Assembly (NCBI GenBank): GCA_022747635.1 | Contig: JAKTNV010000005.1 | Span: 88,849,969-88,913,968, forward strand | Direction of reading: 5' to 3' | Length of the DNA stretch: 64,000 nt | Origin: Hetaerina americana | Taxonomy: Eukaryota > Arthropoda > Insecta > Odonata > Calopterygidae | Shown: positions 11,558 through 22,910 of the stretch, in pieces | Layout of the letters: each line of letters begins with the position of its first letter | Position numbering within the stretch: position 1 is the stretch's first letter | Translations under genes and position numbers: made by a program | Notes under the pieces: generated by a model | Told to the model about the DNA's origin: nothing | Databases searched by the model: none | What the model saw: the letters and a program-made list of their open reading frames with translations, nothing else

Positions 11558-12310
11558 CGAGGGTCATCCGGAAAGTAGTACCCGTTCGTGCCGCATGAAG
11601 TGCTGACGACGCGAGTAGCCGCTGGACGAGGTCAGATAGCTTCAGTGGCTTGTCTGCCTTCTCTGAGCCAAGTTGCGTGACGCTAGCATTGCCTGTGTTG
11701 TTTCTGTGATTGTTTACAATGTTTAAAAAAATTGAGAACGCCGCCAGTTGTGAAGTGAGGGCAGTGATTAAATTCCTCAATGCAAGAAACGTTCGCCCAT
11801 GTGATATTCATCGCCAATTAAAGGAGGTGTATGGAGACAATGTAATGGACGAGTCGTCTGTTCGGCGGTGGTGTCGCAACTTCAACATGGGGAGGGGGAA
11901 CACACACGACGATGAGCGTTCGGAGAGACCGTCTGTCATTACAGACCAACTGGTGAGCTCAGTTGACGAATTCGTGAGGAACGATCGGCGCGTCACAATT
12001 GATGACATCTGTGAGCATTTTCCCAATGTTTCTCGAACAATTGTTCATGAAATTGTTAAACACCATCTGCATTATGCAAAAATTTGTGCAAGATGGGTCC
12101 CTCGCGTATCTCAATGAGCTGGCGGCGAAGGACTATGCAGCAGGAATACAGAAACTTGTCACACGTTATGACAAATGCCTTAATTTGCTTGGAGATTATG
12201 TTGAGAAGTAGTTTAAAGTATCCTCTTTCAAATAAAATTTTTTATGTTTGTTAATATTTACTTTTGTGTCTTTATTTCACGAACGGGTACTACTTTCCGG
12301 ATGACCCTCG
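11558..12310 (+). mobile_element. mariner-family transposon, internally deleted, complete ends
   Basis: This 753-bp element has perfect 33-bp terminal inverted repeats at 11558-11590 and 12278-12310, beginning CGAGGGTCATCCGG, and is flanked by the TA dinucleotide (11556-11557, 12311-12312) that mariner/Tc1 elements duplicate. It encodes the N-terminal DNA-binding part of a mariner transposase and, in another frame, the last 30 or so residues. The catalytic DDD region between them is deleted. A full mariner is about 1.3 kb, so roughly 0.5 kb is missing. With both ends intact it could be mobilised in trans. A second copy with the same deletion lies at 44696-45350. Confidence 0.92.
11719..12117 (+). 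pseudogene. mariner transposase N-terminal (helix-turn-helix) ORF, catalytic domain deleted
   Basis: The ATG at 11719 opens a 132-residue frame. Residues about 10-60 ('VRAVIKFLNARN', 'VYGDNVMDESSVRRWCRNF') form the HTH_48-type domain and 'SVDEFVRNDRRVTIDDI' to 'NVSRTIVHEIVKHHL' the second helix-turn-helix of mariner transposases. It ends shortly after 'KICARWVP', exactly where the catalytic core should begin. The transposase tail 'DKCLNLLGDYVEK' follows in another frame and stops at 12209-12211, so the deletion also shifted the frame. If expressed, the product could bind the terminal repeats without cutting. That repressor role is inference, by analogy with other truncated transposases. Confidence 0.85.
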
Positions 12311-12312
12311 TA

Positions 12313-13600
12313 CTTTGGGTTACAAACCATAAAAAATAGAAATGATTTCGGCCTTTTTATATAGCCCGTACTTGTTTTGCAACATTAACTTTAATCGAAT
12401 GTATTTCGAGACAAGCAAAAATCGCATTGATTATTTTAAATTCTTATTCCTGAAATGAGACCATTGAGGTTTGGGAGAGAGTTTGCTAATTGTCGATCAG
12501 GAGTTAAGAATCTTAACCCGTTGTCGGCTTATCGAAGCATGCTCAGATGTAAATCTTACCTGCTCAAGAATCAATCATTATATATATATTAAATGGTTTT
12601 CATTTATTTCGTAACATGTTTCCTAGGGATATTTTTCCACGAGTAGTTGCAAAATATTCAGAGCCATAAACATAGGTGTACCAGGAAAGACGATACTATG
12701 TGTTGCCTTTGTAGCCATATTACTTATTATAATAACTTTCTTGAAAAAAACTGCTTGGTGACTATTTTTCGTGGTTTGTTTCGTGAACTATTCACTTATT
12801 TTGTGTGGTCCATTTACTATTTCAATCATTTTGATTGAGTCACTCAAGTAGGAACGGTAACATTTGAATCATTTTTGTATTCTATGTAAGTTGAGTGACT
12901 GATAAAACACGCGTAACTTTGGATTTGGCTGATATATCCCATTTGGTTATTCTGAAACCAGGGTTTTGTTAAAATATCAGAAATCGCGGTAATATTTTAG
13001 CCATTCAGTGGTTGGCTATCGAGGGATGGTTTTAGTAATATTAGTGGTAGAATACTGGGTATTTTAAATTACATTACTACGGATATTTATATTTTGTATG
13101 CTCATCTCTTCTTATTTATGTCTTTGCAGGTAGGTCAGTCAGTGGACGCACCACGCATGCCGACCCACCCCATTTCCTGATTGCGTTCGTGGCTCAATGT
13201 CTGAACCGGTGTTGGTTCATTGAGCGCCTTTACTTTCAGTTTTCACCTCCAATAACACCGTCACCGCTTTACATCTGGTGCGACGCTTGGCAATTAGAAT
13301 TAAACTTAATAAGGTGCGTAGGGATGGATTTTCGGAAAAAGAGCCACTCCCTCCCGAACGCCTGCTGCTACTACTGGAACGCCGAAATGAAGTGTGTAGA
13401 CTCGATTAGACGTAGGTGTTGCCCTCATTCACGATCTCTCCAGGTTGAAACACATACGGAGAATACGTGGACGAGCTAACAAAAAATTTTATTAGAAGAG
13501 TCCTGGGTAAATTTGATTAAAAGGCCGAAGAGAAACGTTATCTTTGGCTGGTTAGGCCTGATTTATAGAATGTGGTTTATCCGTGATGTTGAAAATATAT
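12313..13600. other. AT-rich non-coding DNA, no gene recognised
   Basis: Nothing beyond chance open frames of under 100 codons. No repeat with definable ends. Confidence 0.5.
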
Positions 13601-13808
13601 TATTATCCCCCATCGTGCTACATTACGAGAGATAATGTCGATAAAATTAGAGATATTAGGTTTAGAAAAGATGCCATTTTTTCCACGACCGATAAGGGGT
13701 CAGAATAACATTTTCCGACCGCGCTAGGGGTAAAAATATGCGGGTCCAAATTAGTCTGGTGTGTTTTCGCCCCTCGCCATACACCCTAGCGGTGGCTTGC
13801 AGGGTACT
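13601..13808 (+). repeat. Unclassified dispersed repeat, copy 1
   Basis: This segment resembles segments at 53791-53939 (same strand) and 24483-24705 and 32890-33105 (opposite strand). Shared blocks are a 'ccccatcgtg' start, a 'taggtttagaa' block, 'gccattttttccacga', 'ccgaccgcgc' and a closing 'ggcttgcagggtact'. No protein is visible. It could be the 3' untranslated region of a LINE or a SINE body. Confidence 0.65.
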
Positions 13809-14775
13809 AAAAATATACAAAATAAAATATATCATCCGTTGACGATTCAGTTTTTGTGCTTTGGCAAATTTTCACCGATATAAACATCATCACTAATTCG
13901 CCGCGGGTTTGTTTCATCTTTTTTTGTAAATTCCCGGCTAATGTTTTTGCAATAGGTGTTTTGTAAGTGTAGACTCGGCCTAAGGTAATAAAGATGTAGG
14001 ATAATTGCACGTAACTTTTCCTCATTCTGTATTCGTACGGAGTGTCTTAGATATGCAAAATATGGGCAAACGTTTCGTGGCTAGACAATCCCTCTCTAGG
14101 GGTAGCCTCATTTGTCAGGAAACCATTTTGTGGCTTAGTGTCTGGGAAGCCCCGGGGGTGCGGTTGTAAGAAAAGCCGCGACCCTTGGTTTGGCCCTTGA
14201 AAGCCTTTCCCATTGTTGCATTAATGACATTTGGAAGGCGGCCCACGACTGCGGTTTGTGATTGCAGAGCATGAGAGTATGTAATATCACCGCGTACGTA
14301 GATTGGTGTCGAGGGTCGCCGGCCTTCGGCGATGGGAGTTCTTGCGGCCTGCAGTCGTGTGGCGAGGAGGAAAGCGGCAGTCCCTCGAAGTTGCGGATTA
14401 TTCAATCAATCCCGACTGCGTTAGATTCTGGCGCGCACTTAAAATCGCCCCTCGGCGGTAATGTTGACTGCAAGATATCTCCTCGGGGTAGTATTTTTTT
14501 TCGGCACTATCTGTATGTTGAACTGAAATGTGTACCTTTCCTTTAAGACTGTTAGTATGCGAATAAATAATATAAAGAAACTATCATTGAAGTGAGTAGC
14601 AAATAAACCGTTATTATGTTGGTAAGAGGCCTAATTGTCTCGCAATTCCTCTGCGCCTAGGATTGCTTTCTCGTTGCGTGGATGAGGTCATGTGACTGGA
14701 TGCCTTTTCTTCCACCCATCGCACGAACCGCATAGGTGGACGGTGAGGGTTGGGAGGGGGTTTCAAATCATTGTC
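13809..14775. other. Non-coding DNA with a GC-rich patch
   Basis: About 14100-14480 is clearly richer in G and C than its surroundings and holds overlapping 94-96-codon frames on both strands, neither of which I recognise. The rest is AT-rich. Confidence 0.4.
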
Positions 14776-14995
14776 GTCACAGTTAGCGCTGTGAGTAACG
14801 TGCCCGCCTTCCAACCCAAAGGCCGCGGTTACGAATCTCGCCTAGGACAGGAGTGGTGTGCCAACTCTGGTGTGTCGGTCCATTGGACACCTGACGACGA
14901 GTCAATTTTGGTTAATTCCAGGAGAAAAAGAACAACCGTAGGGATCAAGAGAGTGAATAAAATAATACATTCAGGAGCAAAATTGCCTCGCTAAT
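14776..14995 (+). repeat. Probable tRNA-headed SINE fragment
   Basis: An A-box-like 'ttagcgctgtgagtaacg' at about 14783-14800 is followed at tRNA-like spacing by a B-box-like 'ggttacgaatctc' at about 14827-14839. The following roughly 150 bp would be the body. Both boxes deviate from consensus and I found no target-site duplication, so both the class and the ends are tentative. Confidence 0.4.
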
Positions 14996-15112
14996 TAGGA
15001 CATTAATATTTTTTTAAGGTAATCTACCGGTTAAGGTAGGTTTTTGGATGGACAAAACTACCAAACAAATATTTTATTACTCCTAACAATACACAAAATC
15101 CATCATCCTACT

Positions 15113-15582
15113 CTATTTCAGATCCCTCTTCATCTCTGAGTACTTTCTTCCTCCCTTCATCCCGTCCAACATCCCTATCCTGTTCCTTCCCTTTCCTCTT
15201 TTGCCCAACATTCTACCCTCTATCACAGTCTTCAACATCCCACTGCCGGTCAACACCCCCTTCATCCACTTTTCCTCCCCACCCCTCCCCACCTCCCCAC
15301 CCCTCTCCTCGCCCACCATACCAAGTACTTCCTCATTTGTTTTCTTCTCTGTCCATTTCACCTTCTCCATTCTTCTCCACGCCCACATTTCAAAAGCCTC
15401 CAATCTACGTCTATCCTCCTGCTTCAATGACCACGTTACCGCACCGTACGTAGCTACGCTCCATATCAAAGTTTTTATGAGTCTTTTCTTAACATCCTTA
15501 CTCAAAGTCCCTGTCATCTACTCCCTCCTCCTTGTGAAAGCCTCTTTGCCTAGCGCAATTCTTCTCCTTACGTTACCTGCTC
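15113..15582 (-). pseudogene. RTE reverse-transcriptase C-terminal region
   Basis: The minus-strand frame reads 'RRRIALGKEAFTRRR' upstream of 'TGTLSKDVKKRLIKTLIWSV', then 'RRLEAFEMWAWRRMEKVKW' and ends 'DGMKGGRKYSEMKRDLK'. This is the conserved end of RTE-type LINE ORFs, after the polymerase active site. It is the best preserved copy of this region in the window and was used to recognise the decayed ones. Confidence 0.82.
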
Positions 15583-15996
15583 TATGTTGACTACGCTTCT
15601 TCCTACCTCTTCATTTAATACTATGGCAACCCCTCGTTGGCTGTCGTCCCCACCGCTGTATATTATTCTATACTTATCACTCCAGTAATCCCCGCTATCT
15701 TTCCATCTCACCTCGCATAGACCTAAAATATCTACATTTCCCCTTTCCATCTCTCGCTTAATATTCTCCAATTTCCCTGTCCTCATCATTGTCCTAACAT
15801 TCCACGTTCCTATTCTAACTAATTTGGTCTTCTTCTCCTGCGTCTTCAGTCCTGCTTCTGCTGGTTTTCCTTTGCAAGGGTTTCGTGGGATGACGACCGC
15901 GGAAGCCTTGCCTCCCCCGCTGCCGGGCACGACACACGGCCGATTGGGCCGAGCCCCGTGGTTGCCAGGACTCAAAATATCTCTATTGTCCATCAT
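15583..15996 (-). pseudogene. RTE endonuclease domain, N-terminal part
   Basis: The minus-strand frame contains 'RIGTWNVRTMMRTGKLENI' then 'VDILGLCEVRWKDSGDYWS' and 'SQRGVAIVLNEEV'. This is the apurinic-type endonuclease start (WNVRT, D.L...E.RW) of RTE LINEs, the proteins often labelled craniofacial development protein 2-like. It breaks off after about 140 codons, before the DWNA and SDH motifs, at the deletion junction. Confidence 0.85.
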
Positions 15997-16287
15997 ATTT
16001 TTTCTTGCGAATGATAATTGAGGTGGTTTCCCGTTGCCTTCCTCAATAGTGTTTTTAACGTGACACCATCACTTACTGGCCGCTCACTGGGGTCAGACGC
16101 CATTGCAGCCGCCTCACTGAGGAACAGACGCTGCGTGGACTACCTTTCGCCTGGCTCCTAACCTTCGACCTATCTGGCATGGGTGACCCTACCAGGAGCA
16201 ATTTTTATTACTCCCGCCAGTACAGCTCTAGGGGTCATCGGAACGCACAAGCCCTTCCACCACGTCAAGGTTGTAGTCCGGGGAGGG

Positions 16288-19180
16288 TTATATTAATATA
16301 TCGGCGTTTTTTGAATTCACGCTGATTGAACTTATGCTAAGTGGCGATCGGTAAAATGTTGAAGAATTTACACAAGGAAGACGGGAGAATGAATTCTCTG
16401 CTTCCCTCTTACCTGAGCTTATTCTGCGGAGAAAATCAATTTGTTGAGATAACAATTTCCTTCCGCCGGAAAGTGCTGCAGCATTTAACTGACTGATAAT
16501 AATTTTTTAGTTTAGCTAAATAAAGAACCTAGAAAAGTCAAAATTCCAGAACATTCAGTTCAAGTAGATTGGTGAAAAGTTTGTCCGAACCTCAGACTAG
16601 ATTCTATTCTATTACTAGATTTGTGAAATTACCGAAGTGATATGTCAGTCCTTCACGGCATTCATCGATTTAATTTTCATTCATGTAAAGGCTATAGTGT
16701 TGTTCTTCTCGTGGTAACACCTCTAGTTCAGCTTTTGTTTTTACTATGGGGCTCTCTCCATTGAACCCAACCTTCCCGTTCCTCTGTGTGTTCTCCAGAT
16801 AATCTACTCGCGCTTGCATTCATCCGCGAAGGAAATTGTCTGTTAGTCGATGCCAACAGTTTAGATGTGTCCTTAATTTTGAAGATAATAGCTGAGGATT
16901 CGAATCGGTCACATCTTGGCTGATCGCCTAGCCGCTGCGACTTATTGTGGTGATATTTAATGCATTTTTTATCGAGAGATTAGCAAACACCTCCACCCTG
17001 GAAAGAAGGATAGCCATTATCGAAGCCGTATGGCCATGTTTCTTCGCCGATCTCTTCAAATTACACCTGTTACATTCCGATATTGAATTCAAGCGTCATC
17101 GCAGCTTTGTGATAGTGGGATTAAAAGAATATTCATTCGCTATATATAATTGAAAAGTTACGGAAATCCTCATTGGGAACACTGGAAGAAGCCGTTTTTG
17201 TTCATGAAGACAAGGGTGACGGGATTTTAAGATTTCGTCATCAAGTAAGCGGCCACTGGAAGCAACTCACTTTCATCTTTCAACGCGTGTTCGTTGGGAA
17301 GTCTTGAACCCTTAATGAATACCTTTTTTTATTTACTGACGACGGAAGCTATGGCAGCTAGCTATTAATCCTAAGGCAAAATATCGCAACGTTATAGTTA
17401 AATAATATATTACTTATGAAGTGAGATCTCAACAATGTTAAATATTGATAAACCTTTGATTTCGTCGTGTGCAAAATAATATAAAATATATGATATCTAA
17501 TGTGCGAGGCTGTGAAATTATAAGATTTTATTGATTGTTCAAACACATTAATATCGGCGGAACGTATTTTAAATTTCGTAAGGTAATAAAATGGATAATG
17601 GGAGATGGATAACGTGAAGCACTGAATTTTTTTATGCTGCAGTATTCATAGCTTTGCGCGTCTGGACGGAAAAATCAACTTGTCTGTATTTTTGACGAAT
17701 TAGCCTGGAAGAAAAATTTAAGCAACTTATCGATAATAATTGTGCGTTCATTTCTCATCAGACCATTTGCACCCGTTTTAATTGCTATTCAGTAGTATGA
17801 ACCATTGGATAACCCAATCCTTGCATTTTTTCCAGGAAAAAATCAGTGCCTCACGCCATAAATTTTTAAACGAATTTTCTTTCTTACAAATCGTTAAAAA
17901 TGAATGTGAGTTCCAAGAAATGCAGGGAAGCATAAAATATCTGTAAATTTATTGTGGCCGGAGGCGGCAATAGAAATGTGACGAATAGGAAGACTTCTTG
18001 CGGTTTTCTCTTTCGTGACACCCTTAAATGTCGATGAACCGTCTGCCTTCTCGATGCGCCCTTATCCAAAGACCCCTTTCTTCAAATTCGGCCCCGTACC
18101 CTTTATAGCTCCCGATTTTAAAGATACTTGTCAACTCAGGTCAGCTTTCGCTCGCATTCCTAACTTGGCACCTATGAGATTAGTATTATCTTTATTTGTG
18201 CCCACTAGCAATGACATTCTTTCTGTTTTTATTCTCTTAGGTACACCGAAATACAATTGCATCGAAATATAGGAAGACTGTCAAAATGGCAATATGGTAT
18301 GCTGAATTAATATTGCCGTCACAATATTGTGTCAAATTAAGTACCTGTATTCAATACACCGAATTGTTTTCTTAACCTTCAGATACAATTATATTTTCCA
18401 AGAAGAATATGTTTCAACATCAGTAAAAAACACGAAGTCATAATTTATTGGGTTGTTAGAATACATGACTTTATTTAATCCTCAAAGAAGTTCTATTGCT
18501 TTACCAGCGCATCATTTGTGTTCCTGGAATACAGTTGATGTATTTCGCAGGGAGATACTTCCGTTTAAATGTGAAATATTATAATCATCATCATCACAAT
18601 AATCATCTCCCCTCTCTTCCCCCTCCGGTCAATTGCCCGGGTGTGGCCACAACAATCAATGGTCCACCCTGGGTTGTTCATCCAACACACTCCATTAGGG
18701 AGGGGGTGGTACATAAGCCCTCCGCCCCTCGCATCCCAACCTCTCCATTTCTTTTCGCATTCCCAACTCTCCCCCAATCCCTTCTAGGTAATACATTTCG
18801 TGCCTCCCACCACTCTTCTTCGCTCACGCTTATTCCACGCTGTGGTGAACCCATTATGCTCCCGAAATAAAACCCTCGGAAGTGAATCAAGTATTATATA
18901 ACAGTATAAATATTTTATCTGCTTCTCTATCCCGCTCATCAACTTTTGCATTCCATCATATATCGATACTATATAATTGATATGTGTTTGTATCGATGCA
19001 TATTGCCCATCCATTTTCTAGGATATATACATTTTATTCCCAAATTTGTTCATTAATTTCTTGTAGATAAACTCTCTCTTAGCTACTGTCTTTTTTTCGG
19101 GATTTCGCTTGTGGAATCTCCGAACGTATTTTATTCCTATGCCTCTGATTATTTTGAAAGCCAGGTGTGATACTATGTTT
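16288..19180. other. AT-rich non-coding DNA, no gene recognised
   Basis: Open frames up to 124 codons occur (for example 18496-18870) but lack recognisable domains. About 18605-18850 is a C-rich stretch on the plus strand that could be a decayed repeat, without a second copy I could find here. Confidence 0.5.
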
Positions 19181-19245
19181 TAGCCCGGTGGGTGGAGCGC
19201 TCGCCTCTGAAATCCTTGCTTGCAATCTGAATTCGAAATTTAAAC
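19181..19245 (+). repeat. Possible decayed tRNA-like head
   Basis: The sequence 'tagcccggtgggtggagcgc' looks like a tRNA A-box region and 'ctgaattcgaaat', at suitable spacing, like a degraded B box. No second copy and no clear body or tail were found. Confidence 0.28.
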
Positions 19246-21280
19246 ATAAATTAGCGGTGTGGCTATCGTCGAAAATCTCCATGCATTCGTTACACGTCCC
19301 TTTCAAATCCCCATGCTTATGCCATCATACAAGATTTGCAGTTCGTTCAGATGTTTTGAAATTCCATTTTGTAGATGTTTGTTGGGAAATAGTAAATATT
19401 TTTTAAATAATTTGACGGAGATTTTACTCAAATATCTCCAGCTCTTTCTAGATTTTGATTTATTTTTGTATGAAGTTCATGCAAGACGCATCGAGGTTCA
19501 ACGGAACAGTTATCGGATGAAAACTCGCCCTAGAAATAGACTTCTTTTTAAAGTAATTGCGTTTGCTTACTCGTATTACTTATAACTAAGTGCCGATAAC
19601 TTATGTATGCATACATAGGTGGTTGAATATTGGCGGATTATTCTGAAGCTACTAACATCAGAAAAGAAAAGTATCCTAAGAAAAGGATCCGCGCCCGATT
19701 CACGAGTCAATTTCTTTCCTTGAACCTTTCTTTTAATTTCAACATGTCAAAAAATTCAGTTGTAATGGTGCGAATCCGTGAGTTCACGTTCTAATGCATA
19801 CTTCACGGAAAATATGAGAAACACGTGCAACTAAACGGGACATTCCAGTAGGCAATTACTTTGAGTTGATCCTCGTTTTAGTTTCTTGCATCATTCGATC
19901 ACTCAAAATGTGAGTGAATGGTCACCTGCGACTTTGCTACCGTGTTGGAGTTTTCCGTTGGTGTTTGTCGGTCACCTTTCGGCCGCTTGTCTAAAAAAAT
20001 ATCCGTCGACCCTGGTAGGAGAGGGGAAGGGGTTCGTGCGAACGACCCTGGCTGTTGCCAAAGGCGTAATCTCGCACGACGCGCCATTCCCTCACCTTCT
20101 CTTGCAGCCAATCAGCCAGAGATGCTGCTCCTTCGCCGATTTCGGCCATGGATTTTTTCGTGAGCGAGTGATCCGAGTCCTTGGTGGGGAAATTGAGGTA
20201 CCGACAGAGGTAGACGTAGGCCTTGATAAAACATCGCTTTAGTTCGGAAAAACGGGGGTATATTAAATGATAGATCATGAGAACTTCTTGAGCGGAGCTC
20301 CTTCATGTGCCAAACTCGTAAAACCATGTAAATCTCCCTTTCCAGAATCGGTCTTGCTCGAGTCAAAGTGAAAATCGTTCCCGCTCAAATAACCCCATTG
20401 TTACGTCGCGCATTCTACGGGAATGAGTCTGGACACGCCCCCCCCCCCCCCTACACTGAAATTCCGAAGGCTCCTGCTTTTTTCACACTTATTTTTTCTC
20501 CACGTGTGGTATTTTCCGCATTTAACCAGAACGATCGAATATTTACACTGTTTATTCATATGTGTCGTCAGACCCAGACGAGAAAGTTAATGGCTACAAA
20601 TGAGTTTCTTTTCTACATTGTTCTCGTTTCGAGGTGAAATCTATTCAGCTTGTTTCGTGACACTAGATGTTTATTTTAAGAAAGATTCAGTTATTTATAT
20701 GGTTTTCAAGCACAAAAGTGGTGTAAGAAAATTTAGATAATTCAAAAGTGATAGCTTTAGATAGGTCTTAAGTGATAATTGAGGTAAGGCTGCCTTCAAA
20801 TAACAAATAAATGCGTTGCCAATATTGCTACGAACCGTCATCAAAAAATGTCAGAAAAAAATACATTAAAACAAAAAAAAATGAGTGGTGACATAAAACA
20901 TGGTTTCCGTACAAAGTGTTTGCAATTCTTGATTAAATTGATTTATACAGTTCGCAAGTTATATTTCCCATTTTGCCGATTAAAGAGCTATGGTTTCATC
21001 TTGAGAAAAGATTTACAAAAAATACATTTATCCTTTTTATTCATCTGGGAAAACATTAAGCGTTTCTTGGTTTATATAAAAAAATATCGGCCTCCTGTCT
21101 CGCTATACATAATCAATTGTGTCAAGTGGGGCATAAGAATATTAACGATATTACTTTTTCATCATGTTACCTGAGTTTCCTTCAGAAGTGAAGGGCGATG
21201 AGTATCTGCTTCGTATGTTAACATTCCTTTAAACTTTACATATTTATAGAACATTGCTCACTCGTTTACCTCAGTAAGTC
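19246..21280. other. Non-coding DNA, no gene recognised
   Basis: About 19900-20200 is GC-richer, with open frames of 70-118 codons on both strands that I cannot identify. A run of 14 C residues lies at 20438-20451. The remainder is AT-rich. Confidence 0.45.
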
Positions 21281-22190
21281 ATGACAAAACAGTCAGATAA
21301 TAATATGGGCATTATTATAAGTAAAAGTAAGCATATAAAATTTTCAAATAAAAAGAATGCAGAAAAGGAAATTTACACCCTCTTTGGAGAAAGAATCCCA
21401 TGTACTAGTCAATGCAAATATTTAGGCATTTATTTAACTAGGGATCTTGGGTGGGGAGTCCAAGTAGATAATTTGACGCGGAAGGCATTTAAAGTATTGC
21501 ATTGGGTGATGAGAAATTTAAAAGGAAGTAGCGTAGCCACAAAAGAAAAAGCATATAAGGCACTGGTTATCCATATCCTAGAATACTCCTCCATAGTATG
21601 GGATCCATATGAAGTGGGACATATTAAAAAGATAGAAAAAGTTCAAAGATAGGCAGCAAGATATGTACTCGGAAGGTACAAAAGAACAGATAGTGTCACA
21701 GAAATGTTAGATATACTGAAATGGGAGAGTTTGAAAAATAGAAGAAAAATGAGTAGGTTAGGCGCGATGTATAGAATTGTTAAAAAGAACGAAGCGTGGG
21801 AAGATTTATGGCAAGGGATAGAAAAGCCTAACTTTAAGGGAAAAAACGACCATAGCCTCAAAATAAAAATAAGGACTCAAAAAACAAATAAGAAAAAATA
21901 ATCTTTTTTAAATAGAATTATAATTGATTGGAACCAGCTGCCTGGAGGTTTGTTTGAGCCCTTTCCATCCAATTTTAGAAGTTTTAAGTTGAAATGTAAA
22001 GCAGCCACTGGGTAATAAACTTCATTGTAGTTATGAACATATTGTTTGTATGTGATGTGGACGGCATTTTATATGTGATGTGGAAGTTTGTTTTAATGTG
22101 ATGTGGAAGTGTCATTATGTAAAAATATTTTGTCTCTTATCTGGTTTTATGTGTTCGTATATAATTTTCGTTGTTAGAGTTATCTTTGAC
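21281..22190 (+). mobile_element. Jockey-like LINE remnant, 3' part
   Basis: A single reading frame from 21281 to 22015 encodes the end of a non-LTR reverse-transcriptase ORF: 'CKYLGIYLTRDLGWGVQV', 'AYKALVIHILEYSSIVWDPY', 'IEKVQR' then 'AARYVLGRY', and finally 'DWNQLPGGLFEPFPSNFRSF'. These are the usual blocks downstream of the polymerase domain in jockey/CR1-type elements. Two in-frame stops (21650-21652 and 21899-21901) and no frameshift suggest it is fairly young compared with the RTE copies. The polymerase core upstream is absent. After the stop there is about 170 bp of likely 3' untranslated sequence with repeats of 'tgtgatgtgga'. Confidence 0.82.
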
Positions 22191-22809
22191 CTAACCTGAC
22201 CGTTGCCACCAGGAAATTTGCCTAATTGCAACGTAATTGTGTAAATAAATAATAAAGTAGACCAGCCTGTCGGCGACTGTGAGCCATTGTGAGAGCAAAT
22301 GTTTTCTCGTGTTCGACGTGCGCATGCGTAGATGTCGTGTGTCAGACTTAGAGAGGAGGGAGGGATAATAAATGCTAAACGGTATTACCATTGCACTCGC
22401 TCTGTATGTAGTCTCGTCGTTTGTCTTCATATTTACGTCATCATTCTCTTAGCTTTTTACTCTCGAACCTTCAAGGAACGTGATGACTTTGGCGTTAAAT
22501 CTTTCTCCGGAAATTCAGTTATCAAAGTGAGGAGCAATGGGAATAAATGTTCTTCTAATACATTCCATGGAATATGATAAAGTTTTTGAATACCAATCAT
22601 ATATTAACTGCTGCCCTCCGTTCTGCCATAAATGAAGTTCCAAGTCTCCCACTCACACATTGAGAGTTCCTGCATCCCTCTTTACTTGGCCTCTGTGTAT
22701 TCCACGACCGTCCTCGTCGTATTTTTTTTTTCCGATCGTATGCCCAAAAAATCCATTGTGTTTAATGTCAAGAAAACGTCAATCCAAAAATCCATTGTGT
22801 CCACATTAA
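22191..22809. other. Non-coding DNA, no gene recognised
   Basis: A short local duplication around 'aaaaatccattgtgt' is visible at 22746-22800. Nothing else recognised. Confidence 0.4.
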
Positions 22810-22910
22810 GAAAAGCCTCGTCAAAACTTTGATGTGGAGCGTAGTTATGTATGGCGCGGAAACATGGCCATTGAAGCAGGATGTTAGGTGCAAATTGGTA
22901 ATTGAAGATA
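22810..22910 (+). mobile_element. Short RTE LINE fragment
   Basis: The plus strand translates as 'LMWSVVMYGAETWPLKQD', which matches the LIWSVATYGAVTWSLKQE block of the better preserved RTE copy at 15113-15582. Only about 30 codons are recognisable, and no tail is seen. Confidence 0.65.

Larger units (their letters stand above)
15017..16287 (-). mobile_element. RTE-type LINE, 5' and 3' ends joined by a large internal deletion
   Basis: On the minus strand the copy has a 5' leader (16287 to about 15997, related to 47880-48165), an endonuclease N-terminus, then directly the C-terminal end of the reverse-transcriptase ORF, then a 3' tail ending in the family hairpin at 15024-15039. The endonuclease middle and the whole polymerase core are missing, about 2 kb by comparison with RTE elements in general. 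The two parts are in different frames, so no fusion protein is made. Both element ends are kept, unlike the 5'-truncated copies elsewhere in the window. Confidence 0.85.

Noticed and set aside
11999..12211. 70-codon frame overlapping the mariner ORF
   Set aside because: Its first half is an out-of-frame reading of the DNA-binding region. Only the last 30 or so residues are real transposase sequence, so it is described as the displaced tail of the element.
15201..15590. 129-codon plus-strand frame
   Set aside because: It is antisense to the RTE reverse-transcriptase end and is rich in Ser, Pro and Thr as a result.
19991..20278. 95-codon minus-strand frame in a GC-richer patch
   Set aside because: The translation looks protein-like in places, but it overlaps equally long frames on the other strand and I recognise no family.
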